A stretch of 64,000 nt of DNA from Nereida ignava (GCF_001049735.1 NZ_CVPC01000002.1:248001-312000), one strand, 5' to 3'; positions 1 through 10,164 are shown, numbered from the stretch's first letter. Program-made: numbers and translations. Notes: a model not told the origin generated them from the letters alone.

Positions 1-1857
1 ACCTACCATTGTCGCATCGATATCGGCCCAAATCGGAACTTGTGGGATATCCGCCGTGATCTTCAGGCCACTTGCAGATTGTAGCGTCACTGCATCGCGT
101 AGAATCTGTGACAAATCCTCTTCGCGACGCTGCGGTTCGGGCATACGGGCAAATTTCGAGAACTCATCGACGATCCGCCTCAAGTCGCCTGTCTGCCTTA
201 CAATCACACCGGTCATTTGCTCCAACGCTTCCGCGTCTTCAACTTCGCGGCCAAACTTACGTTTAATCCGCTCGGCACTTAGCTGAATAGGGGTCAGCGG
301 GTTCTTGATCTCGTGCGCAATCCTGCGTGCAACATCCCCCCAAGCAGCCATCCGTTGTGCGCTGACCAGATCGGTCACATCGTCGAATGAAATCACATAT
401 CCTTCGGTGCCATCGCTTCCGATACGGGGGGCAATTCGCACAAGAAGGTTTTCCATCACACCACTTCGTGTTACCTTAACTTCCGCCTGTACTAATTTGT
501 TATTGTTTGATCTTACATCGTCGAAAAGCTGTTCAAACTCTGGCACAGCCTCTGAAATAACCCGTGCCTCCAGATCAGGATCAAGTCTAAGCAGTCGTTC
601 TGCCGATTTATTTACAAATGATACATGACCACCAGCATCAAGCCCAACCACGCCAGAAGTAACAGACGATAGCACACTATCAAACAAACGACGGCGCCGC
701 TCAATCTGGCGGGTACTGTCGAGGAGCGTGTCGCGTTGTTGCTTAAGCTGCCGCGTCATCTGGTTGAAATACCGGCTCAGCATAGAAATCTCATCATCGC
801 CGCGCTCTTCGCGCACAACAACATCAAGGTCCCCCATGCCTACCCGACGCGCAGCACCAGCCAACCTACCAACGGGCCGTGCAAGACGCTCTGCAAACCA
901 AAGACCCAACCAAATAGCGGCAAGGATCAAGATGACAGCAAACCCGAGATAAAGAAGACCAAATTCAAACAAAAGGCGCCCACGGTCCTGTTCTAATTGT
1001 CGGTACAATTTGGCACTTTGTTGGGTGTCATCAAGCAACTGCAAAATAGCGCCGTCAACTTCACGGCTAATATAAACAAACCGGTCCAGTGAATTTGCAA
1101 GAGGGACAAGCGCACGAAACTCGTCACGGCCCCAATCCTCGATCACTGCAACGCCGTTATCACGCGCTTCATCGAAATACCGTTCAGCAGGCTCTTCATA
1201 GTTGAACAAATAACTGCCCGCACCGCGCGCGCGGATTTCAGCGTTCCCATCGATAATAAACGCCTCGGCCAACGGATTTTGGATTGTCGGCTGCACTTGA
1301 CCCAACACAAGGCGCAGCTCTGCATCACTCAACACCCCGTCCCGCTGCGACACATTCAAGAAGCGCGCGAGGATCTGCGCATCCCGAATTAGGTCTTCGC
1401 GCTGTTCGGTTTCATAGGCCTGCGCTGCCGTTAATGAGGCCCCAACTACACCGCGCACCCGATCAGAGAACCAGCCCTCAAGCCCCACGTTCACTGTCAG
1501 CCCCGCAAAAATCGCGACAAGAATAGTTGGAAGAAGCGCAACAAGGGCGAAAACACCCGTTAACCTTAAATGCAGCCGCGATCCCGCAGATTTCGCACGC
1601 CGTGCTGCAATCATTTGCGCGACACGACTGGCAACCATCGTCGCCACAACAAGCGCATAGACGAGGTCTGCCAACAGCACGAGCCGAAGACTGTTCCCAA
1701 CTGCTTGATCTTGCAATGGGCCAAGAACAGTAAACGTTGCAATCGCGAGTATTGGACCGAGTGCTACGATAAAAACGGTAAACGCGCTGCGGGTACTACG
1801 GCGCCGGTAAAATCGGCTCAGCCGATCCCAAAACCTGCGGTCCGCACGTAGCCTCAT
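1..1857 (-). CDS. ntrY: NtrY nitrogen-sensing membrane histidine kinase (partial, C-terminus off window)
   Basis: Reading inward from the ATG at 1857, the first 619 residues of NtrY are visible and the frame runs off the left edge without a stop. It starts MRLRADRRF, followed by several N-terminal membrane spans, a long periplasmic sensor region, a HAMP-like linker (about residues 310-380), a PAS domain and the phosphoacceptor box AHEIKNPLTP at plus-strand 297-326. The ATP-binding domain is outside the window. It is the last visible gene of dusB-ntrB-ntrC-ntrY, 72 bases after ntrC; in alphaproteobacteria ntrX usually follows. NtrY phosphorylates NtrX in nitrogen and envelope or redox regulation (family knowledge). 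The start is supported by the arginine-rich N-terminus just before the first membrane span. Confidence 0.93.
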   Translation of the reverse strand, partial: MRLRADRRFWDRLSRFYRRRSTRSAFTVFIVALGPILAIATFTVLGPLQDQAVGNSLRLVLLADLVYALVVATMVASRVAQMIAARRAKSAGSRLHLRLTGVFALVALLPTILVAIFAGLTVNVGLEGWFSDRVRGVVGASLTAAQAYETEQREDLIRDAQILARFLNVSQRDGVLSDAELRLVLGQVQPTIQNPLAEAFIIDGNAEIRARGAGSYLFNYEEPAERYFDEARDNGVAVIEDWGRDEFRALVPLANSLDRFVYISREVDGAILQLLDDTQQSAKLYRQLEQDRGRLLFEFGLLYLGFAVILILAAIWLGLWFAERLARPVGRLAGAARRVGMGDLDVVVREERGDDEISMLSRYFNQMTRQLKQQRDTLLDSTRQIERRRRLFDSVLSSVTSGVVGLDAGGHVSFVNKSAERLLRLDPDLEARVISEAVPEFEQLFDDVRSNNNKLVQAEVKVTRSGVMENLLVRIAPRIGSDGTEGYVISFDDVTDLVSAQRMAAWGDVARRIAHEIKNPLTPIQLSAERIKRKFGREVEDAEALEQMTGVIVRQTGDLRRIVDEFSKFARMPEPQRREEDLSQILRDAVTLQSASGLKITADIPQVPIWADIDATMVG

Positions 1858-1929
1858 CTCGCCTCACCCTAGCCTTACGCGCCTTTGGCAGACGCAATGC
1901 GGCCATTTGGCCACGCTTATGTGATGTAT

Positions 1930-3294
1930 TTACATCAATTTGCGTCGGCGTGTCACCTCAATATCGAGGTCAGTGATCTTTTTTCGCAAGGTATTGCGGT
2001 TGATGCCAAGAAGATCGGCACATTTAGCTTGATTCCCGCCGGTCGCATCAAGCGCGATCTCGATCAGCGGCATCTCAATTTCGCGCAAAATTCGACCGTA
2101 AAGCCCATCGGGCGGCAGCTCTCCACCGTGCAGATCAAAGTATCGTCTTAGATGTTTAAAGACCGATGCTGACAGTTTTTCACCCTCACCTGCGCGCAGC
2201 GTTGTGCTAACGGCTGGTTGGTTGCGAAGCATGGTTTCGACTTGTGCTTCGGTAATTTGCTCTTCTGCGACAGTGACGACCAAGCGCTTGATCGCATGTT
2301 CGAATTGGCGCACGTTTCCGGGCCAGCTATAGTTGCGGAGCAGGTCCATCGCCTCGTCAGAGAAAAACTTTGCTGGCCCACCACTCCGGTCAGAACGGCT
2401 CAAAAAATGCGCCGCGAGAAGTTCAATATCTTCCACGCGTTCACGTAACGGCGGCACAGAAAGCGTCACGCCAGACAGCCGGTAGAATAGATCTTCGCGG
2501 AACAAACCCTGCTCTGTACGCTCTGCCAAACCTGACTGATTAGCGGCCATAACCCGCGGCGCAGGTTCCGGCATACTATCCAACATGCGCACCACCCGCG
2601 CTTGCGCCTCAAGGCTGAGATCAGCAATTTCGTCAAAGACAAGCGTACCACCGCGTACCCGCGACAACACATTCGCCGGACCGTCAACACCTTCTAAATC
2701 GCGCTCACCGACAACAACAAAAGGAAGGCTCCGGCGGTCAGAAAAATCATGGATTGCGCGTGCTACAAGCGATTTACCCGTCCCACTTTCACCCAAAATT
2801 AGCACCGACAGATCAGTGTTCATCACCCGCGCAATTAACCTATAAAGCGCCTGCATTGCGACAGTACGCCCCACCAAAGGCAATTCGTCCTCGTCCTTCA
2901 CGGGCGGCTGCGAAATTGCAGGGCTTTTCCGCTTCGCCTCAAGCGCCTTCGCACAGCGCTTCATCAGATCGGGCAAGTCAAATGGCTTGGGGAGATAGTC
3001 GTAGGCGTCTTTCTCAGTGGCCTGAATTGCGGTCATGATTGTGTTTTGCGCCGAGATGATGATCACCGGCAAATTGGGCCGCGCTTTGGTGATATGGGGT
3101 AGCGCATCAAGGCCGTTGCCGTCGGGCATAACCACGTCCGAAACGACCAAATCGCCTTTCCCTTCTTCGACCCACCGAAGCAACGTCACCATGCTGGCGG
3201 TCGCATGCACTTTACATCCTGCGCGGGTCAGTGCCTGGGTTAAAACAGTTCGAATTGTGCGATCATCATCAGCAACAAGAACAGTGCCATCCAT
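1930..3294 (-). CDS. ntrC: NtrC nitrogen response regulator, sigma54-contact loop missing
   Basis: This 454-residue protein has a receiver domain (residues 1-120, phosphoacceptor Asp53 in [10 protein letters not shown]), an AAA+ domain (about 140-370, Walker A GESGTGKS, Walker B TLVFDEI, and the WPGNVRQ motif) and a Fis-type helix-turn-helix at the end ([20 protein letters not shown]). The stretch that normally carries ELFG and GAFTGA is absent: the chain passes from SLPFVVVGE through a short linker to [16 protein letters not shown] contacts sigma54, and the NtrC of Rhodobacter capsulatus also lacks it and activates the housekeeping polymerase. By inference this NtrC works without sigma54. 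It lies 36 bases after ntrB, with a GAGGA ribosome site before the ATG. Confidence 0.95.
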   Translation of the reverse strand: MDGTVLVADDDRTIRTVLTQALTRAGCKVHATASMVTLLRWVEEGKGDLVVSDVVMPDGNGLDALPHITKARPNLPVIIISAQNTIMTAIQATEKDAYDYLPKPFDLPDLMKRCAKALEAKRKSPAISQPPVKDEDELPLVGRTVAMQALYRLIARVMNTDLSVLILGESGTGKSLVARAIHDFSDRRSLPFVVVGERDLEGVDGPANVLSRVRGGTLVFDEIADLSLEAQARVVRMLDSMPEPAPRVMAANQSGLAERTEQGLFREDLFYRLSGVTLSVPPLRERVEDIELLAAHFLSRSDRSGGPAKFFSDEAMDLLRNYSWPGNVRQFEHAIKRLVVTVAEEQITEAQVETMLRNQPAVSTTLRAGEGEKLSASVFKHLRRYFDLHGGELPPDGLYGRILREIEMPLIEIALDATGGNQAKCADLLGINRNTLRKKITDLDIEVTRRRKLM

Positions 3295-3330
3295 ATTAAT
3301 AAGTCCTCAAAACAATAAGTTGGCTGTCAG

Positions 3331-4404
3331 TCATTCAGTATGGTCTTTCATATGTTTGGGCGCACGCGGAAGGCTAATCCGGAACATCGTTTTGCCGGGT
3401 TCACTCTCAACCCGCAGCCAGCCATGGTGATCAGCCACGATCTTCGCAACCAACGCCAGCCCAAGTCCCGTCCCGTTTTCTTTACCCGATACAAAGGGTT
3501 CAAAAATGTCATTTTCCAACTCGGGCGGAAGGCCAGGCCCGTCATCAATAATCTCAATTTGAAGCGGCAGCGGGGCATGTTCACCGTCGGCGCGCCGCAC
3601 TCTCAAGGAGTGCTCGTAATAAGTTCGAATATCGATATGCCCCCCACGGCGGTCCGCCGCCTCCGAGGCATTTTTGAGCAAGTTCTGAATGACCTGCAGC
3701 AATTGATCCGCGTCACCAAGGGTCGATGGCAGCGATGGGTCATAGTGCTCAGCGATTGTCATATGCGCGCCAAATCCGACCAGCGCCGACCGCCGAGCAC
3801 GGTTCAGAACGTCGTGTATATTAACCACTTTCTGTTCAGGCGGTTGAAGGTTCCCGAACATCTCAACTTGATCAAGCAACTTCACAATCCGGCGGGTTTC
3901 CTCAACAATGAGGTCCGTCATTTCCCTGTCCCCGTTTGACAGGTTCATGGACAAAAGTTGCGCCGCACCAGTTATGCCAGCGAGGGGGTTCTTAATCTCA
4001 TGGGCGAGCATTTCGGACATGCCAATCGCAGACCGCGCTGCAGAATGGGATGTCCGCGATGTATCGATGCGCGTGGTTAATTCACGCGGCGACATCAGCA
4101 TAATCATGCCGCCCTCCGTTCCTTGGAGTGGCGCCACCTGAATATTATACGCCATACCGCCTTTTCCCGCGTCCCCCACAATGACGTCGTTGATATAAAG
4201 AGTTGAATGGCTGCTACGCGCCTTTTGCATCGCGCCTTCCATCGGTGCCGCGCGTAGAACCGTATCCCAGAGCGACTTCCCGATCAGCGACTTGCACGAT
4301 ACATTCAGAAAACTTTCGCCCGCCGGGTTCATATCGATCACACAATCATCAGCCCCGATCAGAACGACAGGCGACGGAAGTGATATCCAAAGTGCGCGGT
4401 CCAT
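3331..4404 (-). CDS. ntrB: NtrB nitrogen regulation sensor histidine kinase
   Basis: A soluble histidine kinase of 357 residues. An N-terminal PAS domain (about 10-60) is followed by the dimerisation and phosphotransfer helix with His135 in AHEIKNPLAG, then a HATPase domain with the N box NLLKNASEA, the G1 box DDGPGLP and the G2 box GTGLGLALV. There are no membrane spans, as expected for NtrB. It phosphorylates or dephosphorylates NtrC under PII control (family knowledge). The ATG lies 2 bases after the dusB stop, so the two are co-transcribed and probably translationally coupled. Length and domain order are normal. Confidence 0.96.
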   Translation of the reverse strand: MDRALWISLPSPVVLIGADDCVIDMNPAGESFLNVSCKSLIGKSLWDTVLRAAPMEGAMQKARSSHSTLYINDVIVGDAGKGGMAYNIQVAPLQGTEGGMIMLMSPRELTTRIDTSRTSHSAARSAIGMSEMLAHEIKNPLAGITGAAQLLSMNLSNGDREMTDLIVEETRRIVKLLDQVEMFGNLQPPEQKVVNIHDVLNRARRSALVGFGAHMTIAEHYDPSLPSTLGDADQLLQVIQNLLKNASEAADRRGGHIDIRTYYEHSLRVRRADGEHAPLPLQIEIIDDGPGLPPELENDIFEPFVSGKENGTGLGLALVAKIVADHHGWLRVESEPGKTMFRISLPRAPKHMKDHTE

Positions 4405-4406
4405 TG

Positions 4407-5408
4407 TTACGCGGCCTCCTGATGCTGTTGCAGGGCGAGCGGCAGAAGGCTCAATACGACACTTGGATCTGCGGTCAGAACTTCTCGGCGAAGTGCTGCT
4501 GGCGTTTGCGCAAAATCCATGTACCAGCCTAAATGTTTACGTGCCACGCGCCCCCCAAGAGGGCATCCGTAGAACGCCAGCATGTCTTCAAAATGGCCTG
4601 AGACCAGATCACACAGATCAGCACCACTTGGAACATCCGGCGCACCAATGGCAGATTGATCGCCGTAAATCCCATGAGCAACTTCAGCCAAAACCCACGG
4701 ACGGCCCTGCGCACCGCGGCCGATCATGACCCCGTCGGCCCCTGATTGGTCAAGCGCATTGCGCGCTGTTTGTGCATCCGTAATATCGCCGTTCGCGATG
4801 ACGGGAATGTTCACCGCATTCTTAACCCGGCCGATCGCCGACCAATCCGCGGCACCTTTGTAAAACTGGCAACGGGTGCGACCGTGAATAACGATCTGTT
4901 GCACGCCCGCTTGTTCAGCGCGCACCGCCAGTTCGGGCGCGTTAAGCAGATTTTCATCCCAACCAAGGCGCGTTTTTAGCGTCACCGGCAAATTCACGGC
5001 CTCAACCACTGCATCAATTAATTTAAGCGCATGGTCCAAATCGCGCATCAAGGCACTGCCTGAATACCCGCTGGTGACCTTTTTTGCGGGGCACCCCATG
5101 TTGATGTCGATAATTTTTGCGCCCATGTCGGCAACCTGACGCGCAGCCTCAGCCATCCATTCAGGATCACGGCCCGCAAGCTGAACTGCTGTATTTTCAA
5201 CCTCGGCACCAAGCTCTGCTTTTTCGCGCGTGCCAGGGCGACTGCTCAGCAGCTCTTGTGACGCAACCATTTCGCTGACAACGCGACCGGCCCCAAATTT
5301 GCTTACCAGCTTTCGGAACGGCAAATCTGTAATGCCTGCGAGCGGGGCAAGCATAACCGGCGGGTTTGGAAGATTGAGTGGTGTTGATCGGTTCGCAGAG
5401 GTGTTCAT
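4407..5408 (-). CDS. dusB: tRNA-dihydrouridine synthase DusB (NifR3)
   Basis: A flavoprotein of 333 residues that reduces uridine to dihydrouridine in tRNA. Family motifs are the N-terminal MLAPLAGITD, the active-site DINMGCPAKKV (catalytic Cys), VIANGDI and the phosphate-binding GADGVMIGRG. It heads the ntr operon, the classic nifR3-ntrB-ntrC arrangement of Rhodobacter and Rhizobium. The shared AT-rich gap with ispDF (5409-5563) must hold divergent promoters. The ATG at 5408 gives the expected N-terminus. Confidence 0.95.
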   Translation of the reverse strand: MNTSANRSTPLNLPNPPVMLAPLAGITDLPFRKLVSKFGAGRVVSEMVASQELLSSRPGTREKAELGAEVENTAVQLAGRDPEWMAEAARQVADMGAKIIDINMGCPAKKVTSGYSGSALMRDLDHALKLIDAVVEAVNLPVTLKTRLGWDENLLNAPELAVRAEQAGVQQIVIHGRTRCQFYKGAADWSAIGRVKNAVNIPVIANGDITDAQTARNALDQSGADGVMIGRGAQGRPWVLAEVAHGIYGDQSAIGAPDVPSGADLCDLVSGHFEDMLAFYGCPLGGRVARKHLGWYMDFAQTPAALRREVLTADPSVVLSLLPLALQQHQEAA

Positions 5409-5563
5409 TCATCTATGCCTAGCGATCCCCAGAGCGCTTACAATGCTAAACTGCACATAAATTAGACAAAAAATATCCACTGCCTATATTTTAATCACTT
5501 ATGCAATTCCAATGCACGCCATTTCAGTTGTATCACCCGTAAAGATTGATACATCCTGTTCCC

Positions 5564-6733
5564 ATGACATCTGCCCACGACACCAAACCAAAGACCGCTG
5601 CGATCATTGTCGCAGCTGGCCGTGGAACCCGTGCCGGTGGTGATATTCCGAAGCAATGGCAGTATGTTGCAGGTCGTCCGATTGCAGCATGGACACTTGA
5701 CCGCTTTCGCGCCTGCGGACACGTGTCCACTATCATTCTGGTGCTTCATCAAGATGATATTATGCGTGACATCGAGGGTATCTCATTTGATGGGATCACT
5801 CGTATTCTTGGCGGTGAAACCCGAAATGCATCTGTTCTATGCGGACTAAAAGAAGCACAAAAACAAGGCGTTGATCAGGTTCTAATCCACGATGTGGCGC
5901 GCCCGTGTGTCTCAGATACTGTGATTGATGGGGTAATTACGGCCCTTAATGACGCCAAAGGTGCTGCACCGGGCCTTCAGGTCACCGACGCACTTTGGAC
6001 ACATGACCGCGGCCAGTTGTCCGGCACACAAGATCGCAGCAAATTAATGCGCGCGCAAACACCTCAAGGGTTTCACCTTGCCCCCCTCTTAGAGGCCCAT
6101 CTTGCCCATAAAGGTGATGCGGCTGACGATGTGGAAATTGCCCGCGCGGCAAATATACCGGTTCAGATTGTTCCCGGTTCAGAAGACAATATCAAAGTGA
6201 CGACGCCCGAAGATTTTGCCCGCGCCGCACGTATTTTGAAAGGACATGCTGCCATGGATATTCGCGTTGGCAATGGCTATGACGTACACCGTTTTGGTGA
6301 CGGTAATCATGTAATACTATGCGGCGTGAAAGTGCCTTTTGATCGCGCCCTGCAAGGTCATTCTGATGCGGACGTCGGCATGCATGCCGTGACGGATGCT
6401 ATTTACGGCGCCCTTGCGGACGGGGATATCGGACAGCATTTCCCGCCAAGTGAGGCGCAATGGAAAGGTGCCGCCTCAGACATCTTTTTGCGTCACGCCG
6501 CTAGTCGCGCGACGGAGCGCGGGTATACCATCTCAAACGTTGACTGCACGTTGGTCTGTGAATTTCCAAAGATCGGGCCAGTTGCGATGCAAATGCGTGA
6601 GAAAATGGCCGAGATCATGGGGCTCGACATTACGCGGGTCAGCGTAAAGGCGACCACGTCCGAAAAACTCGGATTTACAGGGCGTGGTGAAGGCATCGCC
6701 GCGCTGGCAACTGCCACTTTGATCAAACCATGA
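5564..6733 (+). CDS. ispDF: Bifunctional IspD/IspF enzyme of the MEP isoprenoid pathway
   Basis: A fusion of two MEP-pathway enzymes. Residues 1-230 are the 4-phosphocytidyl-MEP synthase IspD (nucleotide loop [23 protein letters not shown]). Residues 231-389 are the 2,4-cyclodiphosphate synthase IspF (metal-binding [18 protein letters not shown], and C-terminal [15 protein letters not shown]). Such fusions are common in alphaproteobacteria. A TTG six codons upstream is open, but the ATG at 5564 is the natural start. The stop overlaps pgpA as ATGA. Together with dxr at 50141 it supplies isoprenoid precursors. Confidence 0.95.
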   Translation: MTSAHDTKPKTAAIIVAAGRGTRAGGDIPKQWQYVAGRPIAAWTLDRFRACGHVSTIILVLHQDDIMRDIEGISFDGITRILGGETRNASVLCGLKEAQKQGVDQVLIHDVARPCVSDTVIDGVITALNDAKGAAPGLQVTDALWTHDRGQLSGTQDRSKLMRAQTPQGFHLAPLLEAHLAHKGDAADDVEIARAANIPVQIVPGSEDNIKVTTPEDFARAARILKGHAAMDIRVGNGYDVHRFGDGNHVILCGVKVPFDRALQGHSDADVGMHAVTDAIYGALADGDIGQHFPPSEAQWKGAASDIFLRHAASRATERGYTISNVDCTLVCEFPKIGPVAMQMREKMAEIMGLDITRVSVKATTSEKLGFTGRGEGIAALATATLIKP

Positions 6734-7221
6734 AACAGCTCGCTCATTTGATTGGTACCGTGGGCTATGTCGGCCACATGCGCCCTGCCCCAGGCACATG
6801 GGGATCGCTTGCCGCCCTTCCGCTTGGGTGGGCGCTCGCCACGCTTGGTGGACCAGTTCTTTTTGGTATCGCTTTGGTTGTAGGTTTTGCGAAAGGCGTT
6901 TGGGCCACGAAAATCATGACTGCAGGAAGTGAAGATCACGACCCGTCTATTATTGTGATCGACGAGGTCATTGGCCAATGGATAGCACTTTTGCCCGTTA
7001 TAATCGGCGCACAGGCTGCCGGCGCTGATCTGCTGGCACTTTGGCCCGGATGGATCGCTGCTTTTACGCTCTTTCGCCTTTTTGACATTTGGAAACCTTG
7101 GTTGGTCGGCATGGCAGACCGCCGACATGACCACTGGGGCGTGATGCTTGATGATGTTATCGCCGGTATTTTTGCAGCGATTGGGGTAATTGTTTTGGCG
7201 GGGCTCGCCCATGCACTCTGA
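6730..7221 (+). CDS. pgpA: Phosphatidylglycerophosphatase A
   Basis: A membrane enzyme of 163 residues that dephosphorylates phosphatidylglycerophosphate to phosphatidylglycerol. Family features are the N-terminal [18 protein letters not shown], the acidic segment [10 protein letters not shown], the motif [11 protein letters not shown] and four hydrophobic spans. The start overlaps the ispDF stop (ATGA) and the stop lies inside the pncC start, so ispDF-pgpA-pncC is one translationally coupled unit. Length is typical. Confidence 0.94.
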   Translation: MKQLAHLIGTVGYVGHMRPAPGTWGSLAALPLGWALATLGGPVLFGIALVVGFAKGVWATKIMTAGSEDHDPSIIVIDEVIGQWIALLPVIIGAQAAGADLLALWPGWIAAFTLFRLFDIWKPWLVGMADRRHDHWGVMLDDVIAGIFAAIGVIVLAGLAHAL

Positions 7222-7696
7222 ATTGGCCAACAAAACCCTTGAGGCGGCAAGGCGCGTCAACCGTACGATCGCAACCGCCGAAAGCTGCACCGGTGGCATG
7301 GTAAGTGCAGCGCTTACGGAAATTGCTGGCAGCTCGGATGTGGTCGTTTGCGGGTTCACAACTTACGCCAACAGCGCAAAAGAAATGATGCTTGGCGTCG
7401 CCTCGGAGACACTCGCCCAGCACGGTGCCGTCAGCACGGAAGTAGCCGAGCAAATGGCGCGGGGTGCAGTGGCGCGATCTGATGCGCGGACAAGTGTCTC
7501 AATCACTGGGATTGCGGGGCCAGGTGGCTCTGACTTCAAACCCGAGGGGCGCGTTTGCTTTGCCCTTTTTGACGAACCGACGGACACGTGTCTCACAGAA
7601 ACGATTGAGTTTGGCGCATTGGGGCGGACACATGTCCGGTGCGCTGCACGGGACCATGCTCTTGGGATGTTGATACGGTTTTTTGAAAGCCAGTAG
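7211..7696 (+). CDS. pncC: CinA C-terminal family protein, nicotinamide-nucleotide amidase
   Basis: A stand-alone CinA C-terminal domain of 161 residues. Motifs are ATAESCTGGMV near the N-terminus (catalytic Ser/Lys region), the central GFTTYANSAK and SITGIAGPGGSDF. The family deamidates NMN to nicotinic acid mononucleotide in pyridine nucleotide salvage. The ATG at 7211 overlaps the end of pgpA; a TTG at 7190 is further upstream but unnecessary. The N-terminal half of full-length CinA is absent, which is common. No clear terminator follows. Confidence 0.9.
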   Translation: MHSELANKTLEAARRVNRTIATAESCTGGMVSAALTEIAGSSDVVVCGFTTYANSAKEMMLGVASETLAQHGAVSTEVAEQMARGAVARSDARTSVSITGIAGPGGSDFKPEGRVCFALFDEPTDTCLTETIEFGALGRTHVRCAARDHALGMLIRFFESQ

Positions 7697-7859
7697 TTTT
7701 GCGTTTCGCCCATTAATTAAGCAAACAGGCTGCGTTACCGCACAGTAATCACGCACACTCAGCCTGCTGATAATTTAAGCACAGCAATACACACACTGCC
7801 TCTTTATCGGGCGCAACCCCCATGCTTACTGCACCTCAGCATCACCTTAGGAGGGCATC

Positions 7860-9041
7860 ATGGTAGGGGCAGATACAGCTTGGATCATCGTCGCGACGGC
7901 GCTGGTTCTGTTTATGACATTGCCAGGTTTGGCACTATTTTACGGCGGCCTGGTCCGTTCTCGCAACGTTTTGAGCGTGTTTATGCACTGCTACGCAATC
8001 GCATGTTTAATGAGTATATTGTGGCTAGCCTTCGGATATTCCATCGCTTTTGGCAGCGGCACGAGCGGCTATTGGGGTGGTTTGGACAAGATGTTCCTTG
8101 CCGGCATCGACGCAGACACGTTGGCCGGCACAATCCCCGAGGTTCTGTTCTTTGCCTTCCAAATGACCTTTGCAGTTATCACCCCAGCGTTGATTGTCGG
8201 CGCATATGTTGAGCGTGTCGGCTTTGGCTTTGTTCTGCTCTTCTCTGGCCTGTGGATGCTACTTTGTTACGCACCTGTGGTTCACTGGATTTGGGGTGGC
8301 GGCATGTTGGCGGACGACGGCATCTTCGGTGAGACAGGTGCCCGCGACTTCGCTGGTGGCATCGTGGTCCATGAGACAGCTGGCCTCGCGGCGCTTATCA
8401 TTGCGGTGATGCTTGGCGCGCGCAAAGAGCAAAGCAAGCCTCCGCACAACCCGGGCTACGTCATGATCGGCGCAGCAATGCTTTGGGTTGGCTGGTTCGG
8501 CTTCAACGGTGGATCTCAGCTAGCCGCAGATGGTGGCGCCGCGATGGCCCTGACCGTCACGCATATATCAGCGGCAGCCGCCTCATTGTCATGGGCGCTG
8601 TGGGAAAAGATCAAGTTCGGCAAGGCCTCTCTCGTCGGAATCGTGACTGGGACAATCGCCGGGCTGGCTTCGATCACGCCCGCCTCTGGCTTTGTTGATC
8701 CGGTGACAGCACTGTGCATCGGCGGCGTTGCTGGCATCTTGTGCCAAGAGGCCGTTGTTTTGGTCCGCAACACGCTCAAGATTGACGACACGCTCGATGT
8801 GTTCGCGGTACACGGTGTGGGCGGCATTTTCGGCACAATCGTAATTGCGTTGGTTGGTCAGGGCACGTGGGTTGCACAACTTGGATCACTGGCAATCGTG
8901 GGCGTTTTCACAACCGTCGTCACAATCGCTTTGGTCTACATCGTGAAGGCAATCACCCCACTGCGTGTCGATGAAGAAACAGAGCAAACCGGCCTTGATT
9001 TAGCAGTACACGGTGAGCGCGCCTACGATACAACGTCGTAA
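7860..9041 (+). CDS. amt: Ammonium transporter (Amt/AmtB family)
   Basis: A polytopic membrane protein of 393 residues with about 11 spans. Amt signatures are the first-span GLALFYGGLVRSRNVLS, the pore His in DFAGGIVVHETAG and the second pore His in DVFAVHGVGGIFG. An excellent ribosome site (AGGAGGG, 7849-7855 region) precedes the ATG. There is no long cleavable signal peptide. The PII gene glnK, often paired with amt, is not in the flanks; pncC is upstream and the COQ10-like gene downstream. The 163-base upstream gap shows no convincing sigma54 -24/-12 element, consistent with the NtrC type seen at 1930. A hairpin terminator follows. Confidence 0.93.
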   Translation: MVGADTAWIIVATALVLFMTLPGLALFYGGLVRSRNVLSVFMHCYAIACLMSILWLAFGYSIAFGSGTSGYWGGLDKMFLAGIDADTLAGTIPEVLFFAFQMTFAVITPALIVGAYVERVGFGFVLLFSGLWMLLCYAPVVHWIWGGGMLADDGIFGETGARDFAGGIVVHETAGLAALIIAVMLGARKEQSKPPHNPGYVMIGAAMLWVGWFGFNGGSQLAADGGAAMALTVTHISAAAASLSWALWEKIKFGKASLVGIVTGTIAGLASITPASGFVDPVTALCIGGVAGILCQEAVVLVRNTLKIDDTLDVFAVHGVGGIFGTIVIALVGQGTWVAQLGSLAIVGVFTTVVTIALVYIVKAITPLRVDEETEQTGLDLAVHGERAYDTTS

Positions 9042-9070
9042 CTTAGGGTCTATCTTACTAGACAGAACAG

Positions 9071-9095
9071 CGGCCATCTTTCGGGGTGGCCGTTT
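9071..9095 (+). terminator. Terminator after amt
   Basis: A 6-bp GC-rich stem (CGGCCA at 9071-9076 with TGGCCG at 9087-9092) is followed by TTT. It sits 30 bases after the amt stop and just before the end of the convergent COQ10-like gene. Confidence 0.6.
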
Positions 9096-9100
9096 GCGTT

Positions 9101-9547
9101 CTAGCCGCCGTAAAGTGCATCAGCGCGGCGCTCGAACGCGCGCACGATCCGCTGCATCGCCTCGTTAAACACAACGCCAATAATACCTTGAAGGATGGCG
9201 TTCTTAAATTCAAAATCCACAAAGAAGGTTACTTCAACACCACCTTCTACGTCTTTGAAACTCCACGTTGATTCCATATACTTAAATGGGCCATCAATGT
9301 ACGTCGTTTCAATTTTCTGATCGTCCGGATACAGAACCACTTTGCTGCCAAAACGTTCTCGGAACACTTTGAAACTGATGACCAGATCCGCAAGCATGAC
9401 TTCAGATACCCCTTGGTCCGTCCTACTTCTGATGCGCGCGGCAGCACACCACGGCAAAAACTGAGGATAGGACGCCACGTCCGCGACCAGATCGTACATT
9501 TGCTGCGCAGTGTATGGCAGTGTTTTTGTGTCGGTATGTGTCGGCAT
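9101..9547 (-). CDS. Coenzyme Q-binding protein COQ10 / RatA family (START domain)
   Basis: A 148-residue SRPBCC/START-like lipid-binding protein. Features are MYDLVADVASYPQFLPWC near the N-terminus, the mid-region pattern of COQ10 homologues (ADLVISFKVF) and the C-terminal VVFNEAMQRIVRAFE helix. COQ10 assists quinone function in respiration; the homologous E. coli RatA was reported as a ribosome-association toxin. In alphaproteobacteria the quinone role is the likelier one, and no antitoxin-like partner is adjacent. It is divergent from hpt with a 73-base gap. Confidence 0.85.
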   Translation of the reverse strand: MPTHTDTKTLPYTAQQMYDLVADVASYPQFLPWCAAARIRSRTDQGVSEVMLADLVISFKVFRERFGSKVVLYPDDQKIETTYIDGPFKYMESTWSFKDVEGGVEVTFFVDFEFKNAILQGIIGVVFNEAMQRIVRAFERRADALYGG

Positions 9548-9620
9548 GATTCAATTTCGTTGATGACAGTCCTGCCAGATGTCGTATGCTCGCGCGCGAA
9601 AATCAAGGGGATTACCCAAT

Positions 9621-10157
9621 ATGTCGCGTCCGTATGTCATAGATCCAATGATCACCGCCAAGGCAATTGCTGCCCGCATTGAGGAACTTGCCCGTGAGAT
9701 TGAGGCAGAATTCGCTGCTGCTGATAAGCTAGTGGTTGTCGGGCTGTTGCGCGGCAGTTTTGTGTTCATTGCTGATCTTGTGCGTGAACTGAACCTTGAT
9801 GTAGAAGTCGATTTCTTAGAGGCAAGTAGCTACGGCGACGGTATGGAGAGCAGCCGCGAGGTACGTATTCTCAAAGACTTACGCGGCGCAATTGAAGCGC
9901 GTCATGTGCTGGTCGTCGAAGATTTGATTGACACGGGCTACACGATGAAGCACGTCATTGGCCTACTGCAGGCGCGCAAGCCAGCGAAGATGAAATGCAT
10001 CGTTCTGTTGGACAAAGAAAGCCGCCGCGAGGTTGATATTTCAGCGGACTGGGTTGGTTTTGCCATCCCAGACGAGTTTGTTGTTGGGTACGGCATTGAT
10101 TACGCACAGCGCAATCGCAACCTTAACCATATTGGTAAAGTACGATTTACTGATTGA
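9621..10157 (+). CDS. hpt: Hypoxanthine phosphoribosyltransferase
   Basis: A type I phosphoribosyltransferase of 178 residues for purine salvage. Motifs are the N-terminal [15 protein letters not shown] and the PRPP loop [14 protein letters not shown]. The ATG at 9621 is preceded by AAGGGG at 9605-9610 and gives the normal family N-terminus MSRPYVID; an open frame further upstream (9579) is not needed. It is convergent with lipA, whose stop codon shares a hairpin. Confidence 0.92.
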   Translation: MSRPYVIDPMITAKAIAARIEELAREIEAEFAAADKLVVVGLLRGSFVFIADLVRELNLDVEVDFLEASSYGDGMESSREVRILKDLRGAIEARHVLVVEDLIDTGYTMKHVIGLLQARKPAKMKCIVLLDKESRREVDISADWVGFAIPDEFVVGYGIDYAQRNRNLNHIGKVRFTD

Positions 10158-10164
10158 TAGACAA

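Noticed and set aside
6493-7359. Long minus-strand open frame of 288 codons
   Set aside because: It is antisense to ispDF, pgpA and the start of pncC, all with clear family motifs and coupled starts; its own translation shows no recognisable domain.
7697-7859. A sigma54 promoter or NtrC palindrome upstream of amt
   Set aside because: No TGGCAC-N5-TTGC element or clear NtrC half-site pair was found by eye.
9101-9547. A RatA toxin of a toxin-antitoxin pair
   Set aside because: No RatB-like partner is adjacent, and the COQ10 role fits alphaproteobacteria better.
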